Source: an uncultured Bacilli bacterium
GTDB lineage: Bacteria; Bacillota_I; Bacilli_A; RF39; UBA660
Direction: 5' to 3'
NCBI GenBank assembly: GCA_910589335.1
Contig: CAJUTW010000004.1
Location: 1 to 51,783, forward strand
DNA length: 51,783 bases
The position numbers were made by a program, and so were the translations under genes. Below, one piece after another: positions 28,960-36,968 of this stretch; within the stretch, counting starts at the first letter, position 1; the number at the start of each line of letters is the position of its first letter. Under the pieces are notes generated by a model that searched no databases, was not told the DNA's origin, and worked only from the letters and a program-made list of their open reading frames with translations.

Positions 28960-29016
28960 AATTAACCTCCAAAATTTTTATACCAAATAAAAAACAACCA
29001 AATTAAGATTTTTAAA

Positions 29017-29802
29017 TTATTTTACATATTTACTTTTATTTTTTTCTAGTTTTATTAAATCTATAATAGGAATATTTCCTTCCAGATTTTTTTCTACTTG
29101 ACTAATTTTTTCATCCCTTAAAGCATTAATTTTATTTAACACAATACTTCTTAATTCATCATTTTTTACTTCATTCATAATTTTAATAAATTCATCGCAC
29201 TTATAATTAATTAAAGCTTTTAAATAATCATTACTAGTAATTTTGCTCTTTTCCATTAAATCCAAAACAGAATTTAATGAATCTGTTGAACATAATCCTT
29301 CCCAACCTTCTATAAAACAAAAATTATTATAATACAAAAAATTTAGTAAAGCTGAAAAATCTAAATATATTGAAATTAAATTATACAACTCAACCTTATT
29401 TTCATCATACTCAGGATGATTTTCATTAAAAGAAGCATTACCAAAATGTTCACATAAATCATTTTGTAAAATTGGAGATATTAATTGAACTAATGGAGTT
29501 GTACAATATGCATCGACTTTTAATTTTTTTCTATATACAAAATCATTTTCTGAAAAGAAAAAACAATCTTTTAAAATTTCAAATATTCTATCAACATTTA
29601 TACACTCCTCTTCCCTTAAATATATTTTAAATAATGAAAAATAATCTTCAAAACTAAATCCAATAAATAATTTTTTATAAAAAGAATCATCAAACTTTTT
29701 TCCTAATTCTTCTCTTTCATATTCAATATTACTCTTTTTAATAAAACTAACTTGTTTATTATAAATTATTTTTAATTCTCTTTTTAAAGTTTCATTTGCC
29801 AT
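29017..29802 (-). CDS. Soluble protein of unknown function
   Basis: 261 residues from ATG 29802, which has GAGGGG seven bases upstream; the TTG at 29817 lies within that site. Acidic, helix-rich, with many aromatic residues and no motif I recognise. It precedes the HAD-like gene on the same strand and may share its transcript. Confidence 0.6.
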   Translation of the reverse strand: MANETLKRELKIIYNKQVSFIKKSNIEYEREELGKKFDDSFYKKLFIGFSFEDYFSLFKIYLREEECINVDRIFEILKDCFFFSENDFVYRKKLKVDAYCTTPLVQLISPILQNDLCEHFGNASFNENHPEYDENKVELYNLISIYLDFSALLNFLYYNNFCFIEGWEGLCSTDSLNSVLDLMEKSKITSNDYLKALINYKCDEFIKIMNEVKNDELRSIVLNKINALRDEKISQVEKNLEGNIPIIDLIKLEKNKSKYVK

Positions 29803-29837
29803 ACATAAACCCCTCAAATAAATTTAGCCTATTATAC

Positions 29838-29865
29838 TAAAAAAACACTTATTTTTCAAGTGTTT
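29838..29865 (-). terminator. Intrinsic terminator of the choloylglycine hydrolase gene
   Basis: AAACACTT (29843-29850) and AAGTGTTT (29858-29865) with a 7-base loop, followed on the minus strand by a T-run. Confidence 0.8.
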
Positions 29866-29904
29866 ATCAAAATTTTAAATTAAAATAATTCTTTTTCATT
29901 AAAT

Positions 29905-30885
29905 TTAAATATGTTTAAATGGAGCTCGACTTTTTATTTTACCTAAAAAAAGCACTTTATTTGTATTATTATCTTTTATATTTGCACATTTAATTTCATT
30001 ATTATAATAACTAGTAAAATAATAACTTCCTGTATTTAAATTCATAAAATTAGTATATTGAGTATATTCTGGATTTTTATTATTTGCAATTACTAATCCC
30101 TTAGGAATAGTCACTAATTTCATAAGATGAAAACAAGAAAGTATCATCTCTTCCCTTGTACTTGGTAATTGCATGAACTTTTTAGCAAAAGTAATTCTAA
30201 CAAATCTAGAAGGAGAAGTAAAATCTCCAGGTAAACCATATCCACCTGTTCCCTTACTTAATGCTTTTATAGTTAAATCTCCCCATTCTTTTAATCCTGG
30301 TGATTGAGGACTTACCATCATATAATTACTTAAATTTGTATAATGCCAAGTTAAATCTGGACTATTAGCTAATACCCCTACAGGATTTGGCAAAATAGAT
30401 AAACCATTTTTAGTACACTCTATTGCAACACTTTTTCCTGTTTTATCAGTCGCAATCCAATGAAGTGGCATTATATGATTAGTTACAGGATCAGGCACTC
30501 CTATAATTTCAAGTACTGAAGCCAAAGACATTACTTCTTCTACATCTTTACAATTACTTAACAAATAATTAACTAATTCTACACTAGTAACAGATAATTT
30601 ATTAACACTTGGTTTACTTTGGAAATGAGCATAACCTGGAAAATAAAGAGCAGCTACTCCTAAACCCTTTTCATTCATACCATCAGCTGCTAAAAGTTTA
30701 CCTGTTGGCTGTCCAGTACAAATAAATGAATATTTAGTATAATAAAATTTATTTAAATAATCTCCTCCATATTTGTAATTTTTAGGAACAATATATGCTT
30801 CTAAATCAAGTTCATAATTAAAATCCATTGTTCTACCAAAAAAGACTTCATTTTGTTTAGATACTAAAGAAATTGCTGTACACAT
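29905..30885 (-). CDS. Choloylglycine hydrolase family protein (bile salt hydrolase / penicillin V acylase type)
   Basis: 326 residues. An Ntn-hydrolase whose initiator Met removal exposes Cys2 as nucleophile (MCTAIS). Arg18 and Asp21 in GRTMDF sit exactly at the known catalytic positions, Asn173 lies in LANSPDLTWHY and Arg226 in SPSRFVR, equivalent to Asn175 and Arg228 of characterised enzymes. The family cleaves the amide bond of conjugated bile salts or of penicillin V. The loop ALYFPGYA near residue 80 has Tyr where many bile salt hydrolases have Asn, so substrate preference is open. No signal peptide: cytoplasmic. AAGGAG precedes the ATG. It supports a gut origin. Single-gene unit. Confidence 0.92.
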   Translation of the reverse strand: MCTAISLVSKQNEVFFGRTMDFNYELDLEAYIVPKNYKYGGDYLNKFYYTKYSFICTGQPTGKLLAADGMNEKGLGVAALYFPGYAHFQSKPSVNKLSVTSVELVNYLLSNCKDVEEVMSLASVLEIIGVPDPVTNHIMPLHWIATDKTGKSVAIECTKNGLSILPNPVGVLANSPDLTWHYTNLSNYMMVSPQSPGLKEWGDLTIKALSKGTGGYGLPGDFTSPSRFVRITFAKKFMQLPSTREEMILSCFHLMKLVTIPKGLVIANNKNPEYTQYTNFMNLNTGSYYFTSYYNNEIKCANIKDNNTNKVLFLGKIKSRAPFKHI

Positions 30886-30981
30886 AAAACATTTCTCCTT
30901 TATTAAAATTTATTCAGAATTATGTTTTATATGATTTTTTAATCTATATAAATTATTTAAAAAAATAAATTTATAACAATT

Positions 30982-31890
30982 TTATATTCCCAAATTTATA
31001 TATTCTCCACTTTCACAATGACTATAAAACTCTTGAGTAGAAATATGATATTTAGGTTTTTTATACTTAAACAAATGTAAATTTTCTGAAATATAACAAT
31101 TATTTAATTCATATTTGATAAACTTATTTCTTATATCTTTTAAAAGTTCATCTAAACTTTCATATTCATGAATTCCTCTAAACATTTCCCAAGAATGTTC
31201 AAACCAATAATATTTATTATTTTTTTCAAACGTTAAAAATGTATGTGTTGGACAATTATTTCCATCATAATGAACTAAAAAATAAGTTTTAATGTTAAAA
31301 TCATTTCCTTTAAAATAATATCTTTCAAGTTCCACTTGATCCCAACATACACCAATTTTATTTTTTATAATTTCCTTAGGAGATTGTAACACGTAATTAT
31401 CTGAATAACTTTCATCAACTAGAACATGTTTTTTATTATCCTTATCAATCCAACCATATTCAATTTCTTTCATTAAATCCATTATTTCAAATTCGTTATA
31501 GTAATTCCAAATATTTAATTGTCCTTTAGCTTTTATAGGATTTTCTAATGGTATTATATCTTCTAATATCCAAGCATATCTTCCTTCTTCATACTTACCA
31601 CAAATATATTCTTGACGATTATTTTTTTTAATATTCTCTACATAGTCTTTAGTCATATAAATACAATCAACCAAATTACATTTACAAACTATATAACCGA
31701 AGTTAAGAGGTATATTATCTACAAGTAACATAAATTGTTTATCTTCTTTCCAATCTTTTGGAATAGAAGTAGCACTAGCATGAATATATAATTCACCACG
31801 ATAATCCGTCTTCCAACTTCTTGTTTCAACTAACTTCTTGTTCTCTTTTATTAAAGTAGCACATGGCTCTGTCAAACTTAATACTTTCAT
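30982..31890 (-). CDS. ASCH domain fused to a transglutaminase-like domain
   Basis: 302 residues. Residues 1-125 form an ASCH/PUA-like domain: MKVLSLTEPCATLI, KLVETRSWKTDYRGELYIHAS and GRYAWILEDI are its standard blocks, linked to RNA or nucleotide binding. Residues 165-302 look like a transglutaminase/papain-like fold: GVCWDQVELERYYF with Cys near 182, CPTHTFLTF with His near 216, and YYWFEHSWEMFRGI with an acidic residue near 230. Both domains are known as separate small proteins; together they suggest RNA-guided or nucleotide-linked amide chemistry, but this is a guess. AAGGTG precedes the ATG. No terminator or partner gene is clear. Confidence 0.75.
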   Translation of the reverse strand: MKVLSLTEPCATLIKENKKLVETRSWKTDYRGELYIHASATSIPKDWKEDKQFMLLVDNIPLNFGYIVCKCNLVDCIYMTKDYVENIKKNNRQEYICGKYEEGRYAWILEDIIPLENPIKAKGQLNIWNYYNEFEIMDLMKEIEYGWIDKDNKKHVLVDESYSDNYVLQSPKEIIKNKIGVCWDQVELERYYFKGNDFNIKTYFLVHYDGNNCPTHTFLTFEKNNKYYWFEHSWEMFRGIHEYESLDELLKDIRNKFIKYELNNCYISENLHLFKYKKPKYHISTQEFYSHCESGEYINLGI

Positions 31891-31909
31891 TTTTTTACAC
31901 CTTCATTTT

Positions 31910-32229
31910 TTACCATTCAATTACATTTAAATTATCAAACCTATTTTTCCAACTTGCTACTTTCTTATCATATAATTCTTTAGAATTTCCATTATGTTTT
32001 ATAGGTCTAATCGTTCTACTATAAATATCACTTAACCCATATGGTGCATAAACTTTAATATTACCATTTATCTTTGTAATTCCTATAGCATGTACAGTGG
32101 CTATCCATTTACTCATAGCATCCTAAGAATTTTTATATTGCAAAACATTATCCCCTTGACCATGTTCTATTTTCCATAAATGCATTCTTGCTTCATAGGA
32201 ATATTTAGTTAGTTTAGGTACTATTCTCC
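31910..32229 (-). pseudogene. Remnant of a NTP_transf_6 (DUF925/COG3575) nucleotidyltransferase
   Basis: The 3' 68 codons (31910-32116) read KWIATVHAIGI, VYAPYGLSDIYS and TIRPIKH, matching the conserved C-terminal end of this family (ATAVGVR, VYAPFGLDDLF, RPN). Continuing upstream in the same frame gives YSYEARMHLWKIEHGQ, the preceding family block, after an in-frame TAG at 32123-32125. The frame then ends at a stop near 32230, and no N-terminal half with the nucleotidyltransferase core exists. It is therefore a truncated gene with at least one nonsense mutation. The internal ATG at 32116 has no ribosome site. Confidence 0.75.
32215..32226. repeat. Left arm of a 12-bp inverted repeat around the small peptide gene
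   Basis: TAGGTACTATTC is the exact complement of GAATAGTACCTA at 32378-32389. The two arms bracket the small hydrophobic peptide gene. Confidence 0.85.
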
Positions 32230-32260
32230 TTTACTTATAAAAGTGGAAGGAGGTGACATT

Positions 32261-32353
32261 ATGAGAAAGTCAGAGAAATATCTTTGCACCATCATAATAC
32301 TCCTTATTATTGTGATTTTAATCATATTAATAAAAATAGTACCAACTGTTTAA
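32261..32353 (+). CDS. 30-residue hydrophobic peptide, candidate type I toxin
   Basis: The ORF encodes MRKSEKYLCTIIILLIIVIL followed by IILIKIVPTV: a positively charged N-terminus and one membrane helix of about 19 residues. It is preceded by AAGGAGGTGA six bases before the ATG, the strongest ribosome site in the accessory region, and lies on the strand opposite to its neighbours. Size, charge and strong translation signal match small membrane toxins of type I toxin-antitoxin loci and holin-like toxins, but no known family name can be assigned. A hairpin with arms at 32339-32347 and 32352-32362 overlaps the stop codon. The antitoxin RNA, if any, was not identified. Confidence 0.6.
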   Translation: MRKSEKYLCTIIILLIIVILIILIKIVPTV

Positions 32354-32377
32354 GTCGGTACTAATACTGTTTTAACG

Positions 32378-32389
32378 GAATAGTACCTA
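32378..32389. repeat. Right arm of the 12-bp inverted repeat
   Basis: GAATAGTACCTA, exact complement of 32215-32226. Confidence 0.85.
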
Positions 32390-32456
32390 GCGCTTCAAAA
32401 CTAGATATTCCTTTTTTATTTTATGCAAGTTTCTTTGACATATTCATAATATCATA

Positions 32457-32482
32457 AAAACGACTTTTTGACAAGTCGTTTT
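32457..32482. terminator. Bidirectional hairpin terminator
   Basis: A perfect 10-bp stem AAAACGACTT / AAGTCGTTTT with loop TTTGAC. T-runs on both strands allow it to end the RibD-like transcript (minus) and the small peptide transcript (plus). Confidence 0.8.
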
Positions 32483-32490
32483 CTATTGCT

Positions 32491-32547
32491 ACTCGAAAGT
32501 TCAAGTTTACTATCATCTGGTGTCCTAAGGAAGGATGTACAACAACT
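32491..32547 (-). repeat. Cassette left-flank module, copy B
   Basis: Begins with a small hairpin (ACTCGAA/TTCAAGT), then ATCTGGTG, a 3-bp hairpin TCC-TAA-GGA and AGGATGTACAACAACT. The 49 bp at 32499-32547 align without gaps to 46045-46093 with 33 matches. One stem pair changes from T-A here to C-G there, a compensatory change. It abuts the 3' end of the RibD-like gene. Confidence 0.7.
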
Positions 32548-32548
32548 T

Positions 32549-33244
32549 TTATTTTATTACTTTATATTTCAATTGAATATATGAATTTTCTAATTGGTTG
32601 CATTCAATTAATTGTAGAGCCTTTAACTTATTAAGATCTTCAGAAGAAGTTATTGCTTCTCCATCTATTAAAGTTGATGTATCTTTTCCTCCTACCAATA
32701 ACGGAGCAATAACTACATTTACATAATCAATTAAGTTTTCTCGTAAAAATGAACCATTTAATGTTCCTCCTGATTGAATTGTAATTGATTCTGCATTATA
32801 TTTTTCTTTGATATCAGATAACAAAGTACTTAAATTTAAAGTATCATAAAATAATATATCAAGATTATCATATTTTTCTTGTAATGAATATGCTATATGA
32901 TTTTTATTTGTTGTAACAAGTATAAATCTATCAACCCAATGACATATATAATCTATACCTTTTTCATTTAAGTGAGGTTTGTTATCTATAATAATGAATC
33001 TACAATCTATTTTATCATGGTATTCTGTTTTTTCGTTAACACCAATTTTAGCCATGACTCTACCTGTATTTAGTGAATAAAAATCTGTAGTTGCTTCAAT
33101 TTCATAATATTGATAAAGTCCTTCTTTAACACCATCTATTTGACACCAATCTTTATCTGCATCAAGATTGTCATTATTTCCACTACTAATTTTTCCATCT
33201 AATGATTCCAACATAAAAAGTGTTGTTATAGGTTTTTCTTTCAT
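32549..33244 (-). CDS. RibD C-terminal-like / dihydrofolate reductase family protein
   Basis: 231 residues. TTLFMLESLDGKIS at the start, YSLNTGRVMAKIG near residue 57, SITIQSGGTLNGSFL near 153 and VAPLLVGGKDTSTLI near 182 fit the RibD C-terminal reductase fold. This family reduces pyrimidine or pterin-like substrates with NADPH; many single-domain members have no assigned reaction. There is no deaminase domain and no other riboflavin gene nearby. AGGAGG lies just before the ATG, directly after the right-flank module. It is the single gene of a cassette-like unit (32491-33304). Confidence 0.8.
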   Translation of the reverse strand: MKEKPITTLFMLESLDGKISSGNNDNLDADKDWCQIDGVKEGLYQYYEIEATTDFYSLNTGRVMAKIGVNEKTEYHDKIDCRFIIIDNKPHLNEKGIDYICHWVDRFILVTTNKNHIAYSLQEKYDNLDILFYDTLNLSTLLSDIKEKYNAESITIQSGGTLNGSFLRENLIDYVNVVIAPLLVGGKDTSTLIDGEAITSSEDLNKLKALQLIECNQLENSYIQLKYKVIK

Positions 33245-33255
33245 ATATACCTCCT

Positions 33256-33304
33256 ACACGTTCATTGATACTGTCAACGTACAAGTGTGTTTACTAAACT
33301 GACA
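33256..33304 (-). repeat. Cassette right-flank module, copy D1
   Basis: 49 bp, 45 identical to 46855-46903. It starts ACACGTTCATTGAT, contains TGTCAACGTACAAGTGTG and ends TTTACTAAACTGACA. TGTCA and TGACA form inverted arms, and ACAC/GTGT pair inside. It lies immediately before the ribosome site of the RibD-like gene. Confidence 0.85.
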
Positions 33305-33354
33305 ATATCAATTTAATTTCTACAAATATTCTATCATAAATTTATGCATATTAA

Positions 33355-33422
33355 AACTCGAAACATAAAGTTCGAGTTTTATATCAATCTGGTGCGTTTA
33401 CTGATGGGGTTTTGCACTCACC
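33355..33422 (-). repeat. Hybrid site C: left-module half joined to a right-module-like half
   Basis: A hairpin (AACTCGAA / TTCGAGTT) and ATATCAATCTGGTG match the outer half of modules A and B. The next bases, CGTTTACTGATGG, resemble the outer half of D1 and D2 (TGTTTACTAAAYTG) instead of the inner half of A/B. It sits downstream of the XRE regulator. It is what an unoccupied site would look like if A/B and D are the two junctions of an inserted cassette. Match lengths are short, so this is suggestive only. Confidence 0.5.
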
Positions 33423-33515
33423 AATAAAAAAATAAGTTCATTGATATTTGATATATTTATTATATCGTTTATCTTAATTTAAAGCAATATCATTTGTTGC
33501 AGAAATTGTAATTTT

Positions 33516-34031
33516 TTATTTATTTCTTTTTACATATATTATTCCTATTATTGAAGTAATCACAATAACTGTAAGTGGAGCTACTTTAAAAAATAGCCAC
33601 TCAAATGAATGCCATAATGTTCCAATAATAGACCATTCAGGATCACTATAATCCCAAGATTGATATGGACTACCTAATACTTCTAATAATATAAAAAGTA
33701 ATATAATGCATACATCTGTAATTATTAAGAAGTTTACTATTCTTTTTCTTTTTTGCTTTTTCCTCATAGATAATTGCTCATTAACAACTTCTAATTTTTC
33801 AGATATTGCTTTTAAATCATTTTTTGCTTTTTCTTCTATACTTTCACCAAGAATTTCACTAACTGGTGTTTCAAAAATTTCTGATATAGTGATTAACATA
33901 TCGGCATCAGGAACCGACAATCCTGATTCCCATTTTGAAATTGTTTGTCTAACAACATTTAATTTAATACTTAATTCTTCTTGTGAAAGTCCTTTATTTT
34001 TTCTTAATGTTTTTAAATTATCTTTTAACAT
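33516..34031 (-). CDS. XRE-family regulator with C-terminal membrane segments
   Basis: 171 residues. An HTH_3 domain fills residues 5-60 (LRKNKGLSQEELSIKLNVVR then QTISKWESGLSVPD). A coiled linker near 65-95 leads to two membrane helices near 98-115 and 147-166, so the regulator is tied to the membrane and likely senses an envelope signal or interacts with a membrane partner. AAAGGAG lies ten bases before the ATG. No partner gene is obvious; two anchored paralogues of unknown role lie upstream. Confidence 0.85.
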   Translation of the reverse strand: MLKDNLKTLRKNKGLSQEELSIKLNVVRQTISKWESGLSVPDADMLITISEIFETPVSEILGESIEEKAKNDLKAISEKLEVVNEQLSMRKKQKRKRIVNFLIITDVCIILLFILLEVLGSPYQSWDYSDPEWSIIGTLWHSFEWLFFKVAPLTVIVITSIIGIIYVKRNK

Positions 34032-34114
34032 ATTACATTTTCTCCTTTCATCAAGTTAAGTATATTATAAGTGTTCCGTTGCTACAAGCAATGCGTTTTA
34101 ACATTTCAACAAAT

Positions 34115-34282
34115 TTAGTCCTCAATTTTCATAATGATATCATAAGCAGTAGAACATTCTTCTTTTGATAATTTTGTTTCATTAACTAGATATTCTATTG
34201 CCTCATCTCTGTTATCAAACTTTTTTAATATTTCTCTTACTTCTTTAAACTTTTCAATAACAGTTTGGATTTCACTATTCAT
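34115..34282 (-). CDS. Small soluble protein, 55 residues
   Basis: The ORF encodes MNSEIQTVIEKFKEVREILK and then KFDNRDEAIEYLVNETKLSK followed by EECSTAYDIIMKIED. It is a charged helical protein with no membrane segment. The ribosome site is weak (GAGATGAG). It lies between the XRE regulator and two anchored paralogues on the same strand. Codon pattern and length support a real gene, but no family is recognised. Confidence 0.55.
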   Translation of the reverse strand: MNSEIQTVIEKFKEVREILKKFDNRDEAIEYLVNETKLSKEECSTAYDIIMKIED

Positions 34283-34337
34283 AATTTCTCATCTCACTTT
34301 CAAATTGTAATTTATCATCCACAAGTCATTTAAACTG

Positions 34338-34814
34338 TTACTTAACTTCGTACCATTCATTAGTATCTGGTATTTTAGTATTTTCAAAATAATCTTTGAA
34401 AATTTTTAATACTTCGTTCTTTGTTAAATTATCTATTCCGAGCAATTTAAATTTACCTTTATTATCTTTAAAACTTATTTCTACATGAAATTTCTCCATA
34501 TCATTTTTAGCATTTCCAACAGTTATATCATTGTATGTTTGTATAAAATTCGTATTTTCTATTATTTTTGATGGAGTTAAAATCAAATGCTGTGATTCCA
34601 AAGTATCTACTTTATCTATTTCTTGTTCGATTATATCAATATTTACATTTTCAATTTTCTCATTGTCATTTTCTAAACTCCAACTAATCTCTTGTAATTC
34701 TTGTTTTGCTTGTTCTAAATCTTTTTTTAAATACTTTTTCATTCCTAAGAAAACTCCTATAACTAATATGATTATGATTAAACAGATTACTATAATTATT
34801 TTATTATCTTTCAT
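34338..34814 (-). CDS. Membrane-anchored protein, paralogue 1
   Basis: 158 residues. The N-terminal 45 residues (NKIIIVICLI, one helix, then KKDLEQAKQELQEI) are nearly the same as in the next gene upstream, while the outer domains differ. The extracellular part contains a short domain ending DTNEWYEVK. GAGGA lies six bases before the ATG. Function unknown. Confidence 0.65.
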   Translation of the reverse strand: MKDNKIIIVICLIIIILVIGVFLGMKKYLKKDLEQAKQELQEISWSLENDNEKIENVNIDIIEQEIDKVDTLESQHLILTPSKIIENTNFIQTYNDITVGNAKNDMEKFHVEISFKDNKGKFKLLGIDNLTKNEVLKIFKDYFENTKIPDTNEWYEVK

Positions 34815-34870
34815 ACATTTTCCTCTACAACTTACTATAAATCTTTCAAGCTACGAAATTGTAATTTGTA

Positions 34871-35458
34871 TTACTTATATAATCTAATCACTTGATAATT
34901 ATAGTAATCTTCTGTTTCTTTTATTGCCAAAGCAATACCTTTTCCACTTTGTGCATTTTCATCTTTTGTCGAAATTTTTTTTGCTGTATTTATTAACTCA
35001 TTAATTTCATTATCAGTTAAATCATAATTATTAGCTTTTATCAATTTTCTTACATACTCAATAGCCAATTCTTCATTAGAACTATTTTTTGGATAATAAA
35101 TTGCTATCATTTCAACGATATCTTTTTCTTTATTCCCAGTATATTTTTCTGGTACAGCATAGCAATAAATATCATCATATAATCCATACCAATAATTATT
35201 ATCCTGAATAGTTAAATAATCATCACTTGCTGGATATTCTAAACCATTATCCATTATTTCAGTATTAAATTTAGCAATTAAAATATTCAATGTTTCTTCT
35301 TCAACTGTACCATATTCTTTTTCTATTTCTTGTAATTCTTGTTTTGCCTTTTCTAAATCTTTACTTAAATATAATTTTATTCCTAAAGAAATTCCTATAG
35401 CTAATATAATTGTTATTAAACAAATTACTATAATTATTTTATTATTTTTATTTTTCAT
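34871..35458 (-). CDS. Membrane-anchored protein, paralogue 2
   Basis: 195 residues. One helix near residues 7-28 and KDLEKAKQELQEIEKEYGTV, shared with the downstream paralogue, followed by an unrelated acidic outer domain (residues 55-195). The ribosome site is weak. The shared anchor with different outer domains suggests duplication followed by domain replacement. Function unknown. Confidence 0.65.
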   Translation of the reverse strand: MKNKNNKIIIVICLITIILAIGISLGIKLYLSKDLEKAKQELQEIEKEYGTVEEETLNILIAKFNTEIMDNGLEYPASDDYLTIQDNNYWYGLYDDIYCYAVPEKYTGNKEKDIVEMIAIYYPKNSSNEELAIEYVRKLIKANNYDLTDNEINELINTAKKISTKDENAQSGKGIALAIKETEDYYNYQVIRLYK

Positions 35459-35529
35459 ATTATATCTCGTATAATCAATCTTATAGAAATATTAATCTAA
35501 TTGATTGATCCCTTTCTATTATATTTTTG

Positions 35530-35559
35530 AATTATTATAATTCTAGAATTATAATAATT
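35530..35559. promoter_or_regulatory. 30-bp perfect palindrome
   Basis: 15-bp arms centred on CTAG (AATTATTATAATTCT and its complement) with no loop. It lies between a membrane-protein gene and the IS110 element. It could be an operator or the sequence that attracted the IS110 element; no T-run supports a terminator. Confidence 0.7.
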
Positions 35560-35563
35560 TCGC

Positions 35564-35759
35564 ACTGTGGATTTGTATCTATTTTATTACAGCCATTTAT
35601 TTGGACTGGTTAAAGGAGTCTCAAACCACAGTTTTCTATTTTAATTGTTAATTAGTTAGTTAACACTTTTGATGTTTTATTATACTACAAGTTTACAAGG
35701 TAGAAAATCTAGTGGTCAAACTATTCAGTGCAAACAAACTATTTTAGGAGGTGCTTATA
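35564..35759 (+). ncRNA. Candidate structured leader / bridge RNA of the IS110 element
   Basis: About 195 bp of non-coding DNA precedes the transposase. CACTGTGG-A-TTTG near 35563 pairs with CAAACCACAGT near 35622-35633. IS110-group elements make a bridge RNA from the non-coding end, in the 5' region for the IS110 group and in the 3' region for the IS1111 group. The structure fits the first, but the inverted match TAAAGGAGTCT / AGACTCCTTTA near both ends resembles IS1111, so the assignment is unsure. Confidence 0.4.
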
Positions 35760-36923
35760 ATGATATATTATGTTGGTATTGATATATCAAAGTATAAACA
35801 CGATTTCTGTATTATCTCAAATACAGGTGAATTAATTGTAGAAAATTCATCTTTTGAAAACAACGAAAAAGGATTTCAATATTTGTTAGAACTATTGAAA
35901 CCCTACGATAAATCACAAGTCCGAATTGCTTTTGAAGCAACTGGACACTACTCTTTGAATTTGGAGTTGTTTCTAACCAATCAAGAGTATTCTTTTATGA
36001 AAATAAATCCTCTCGTTGTACATCAATTTCTAAAAGCTCGCAGCTTACGTAGAACTAAGACAGATAAAGCAGATAGTTTAACTATGGCTTTTTATCTAAT
36101 GTCTGTTCCTTACAAACCAAATTCGTTGTTATTATATCATATTTATACTTTAAAGTCACTTTGTAGAGCTAGAGAACAATTGATTAAAGAAAGAAGTAAA
36201 ATTGCTGTTCTTTTAACGAATCAACTTGATTTAACTTTTCCTGAAATAAAACCTTTTTTTAATAATAAAATATCTAGTACTTTATTATTTATTTTAGACA
36301 GATATAAGAATATTTCTCATATCTCTTTAATGAAAGATTTTAATTCAATAAGCAATGTATCTCGTGGCAAATTTTCTTATGCCAAATTTGTTAAGTTAAA
36401 AGAGCTAGCTAAAAACTCAGTTGGTTTTCATAATGAAAATACTGATTTACTTATTTCTACTTATATATCTATCTACAATGACTTTTCTGACAAAATAGAT
36501 TCAATAGATAAACAAATTTCTACAATTATCAAAGAACTTAATCCTAGAATTCTTTCAATTCCAGGTATAGGAGAAATTTCTGCTGCAAGTATTTTAGCAG
36601 AATATGGAGATATTTCTAATTTTTCTTCTCCGAATAAAATGCTAGCTTTTGCAGGTTTAGATCCAAGTATTATTCAATCTGGGACATTACAATATAATGG
36701 CAGGATGGTTAAACATGGATCTGGTCATCTCAGATATGTTCTTATGAACTCTGCAATGATTATTCTAAGATATTCTCCTACTTTTTATGACTTTTATCTA
36801 AAGAAACGTTCTGAAGGTAAATGTCATAGAGTTGCTTTGTCTCATGTTTGCAAAAAACTTATTAGAGTAATTTACATATTAGAGAAAAAGCAAATTAATT
36901 TTGATCCGTCTTTATTGAAATAA
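35760..36923 (+). CDS. IS110-family transposase
   Basis: 387 residues from ATG 35760, with GGAGGT seven bases upstream. The N-terminal RuvC-like DEDD domain starts YYVGIDISKYKHDF, with FEATGHYSLNLE and RRTKTDKADSLTMA following. The C-terminal Transposase_20 domain has LSIPGIGEISAASILAEYGD, FAGLDPSIIQSG and HGSGHLRYVLMNSA with the conserved Ser region. All expected blocks are present and uninterrupted, so the element may be active. It is on the plus strand, opposite to nearby genes. Confidence 0.95.
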   Translation: MIYYVGIDISKYKHDFCIISNTGELIVENSSFENNEKGFQYLLELLKPYDKSQVRIAFEATGHYSLNLELFLTNQEYSFMKINPLVVHQFLKARSLRRTKTDKADSLTMAFYLMSVPYKPNSLLLYHIYTLKSLCRAREQLIKERSKIAVLLTNQLDLTFPEIKPFFNNKISSTLLFILDRYKNISHISLMKDFNSISNVSRGKFSYAKFVKLKELAKNSVGFHNENTDLLISTYISIYNDFSDKIDSIDKQISTIIKELNPRILSIPGIGEISAASILAEYGDISNFSSPNKMLAFAGLDPSIIQSGTLQYNGRMVKHGSGHLRYVLMNSAMIILRYSPTFYDFYLKKRSEGKCHRVALSHVCKKLIRVIYILEKKQINFDPSLLK

Positions 36924-36937
36924 TTGATTATTCAATT

Positions 36938-36968
36938 TTTCAAAATTTCACTTTTGTGAAATCTTTTT
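36938..36968 (+). terminator. Terminator after the IS110 transposase
   Basis: ATTTCAC (36945-36951) and GTGAAAT (36956-36962) with a 4-base loop, followed by CTTTTTGG on the plus strand. Confidence 0.65.

Noticed and set aside
32491..33422. Standard integron attC sites
   Set aside because: No GTTRRRY/RYYYAAC box pairs with the needed spacing, and no integron integrase in the window.
34531..34887. Plus-strand ORF of 118 codons rich in Ser, Ile and Cys
   Set aside because: Antisense to the anchored paralogues, no ribosome site, and composition typical of a shadow frame.
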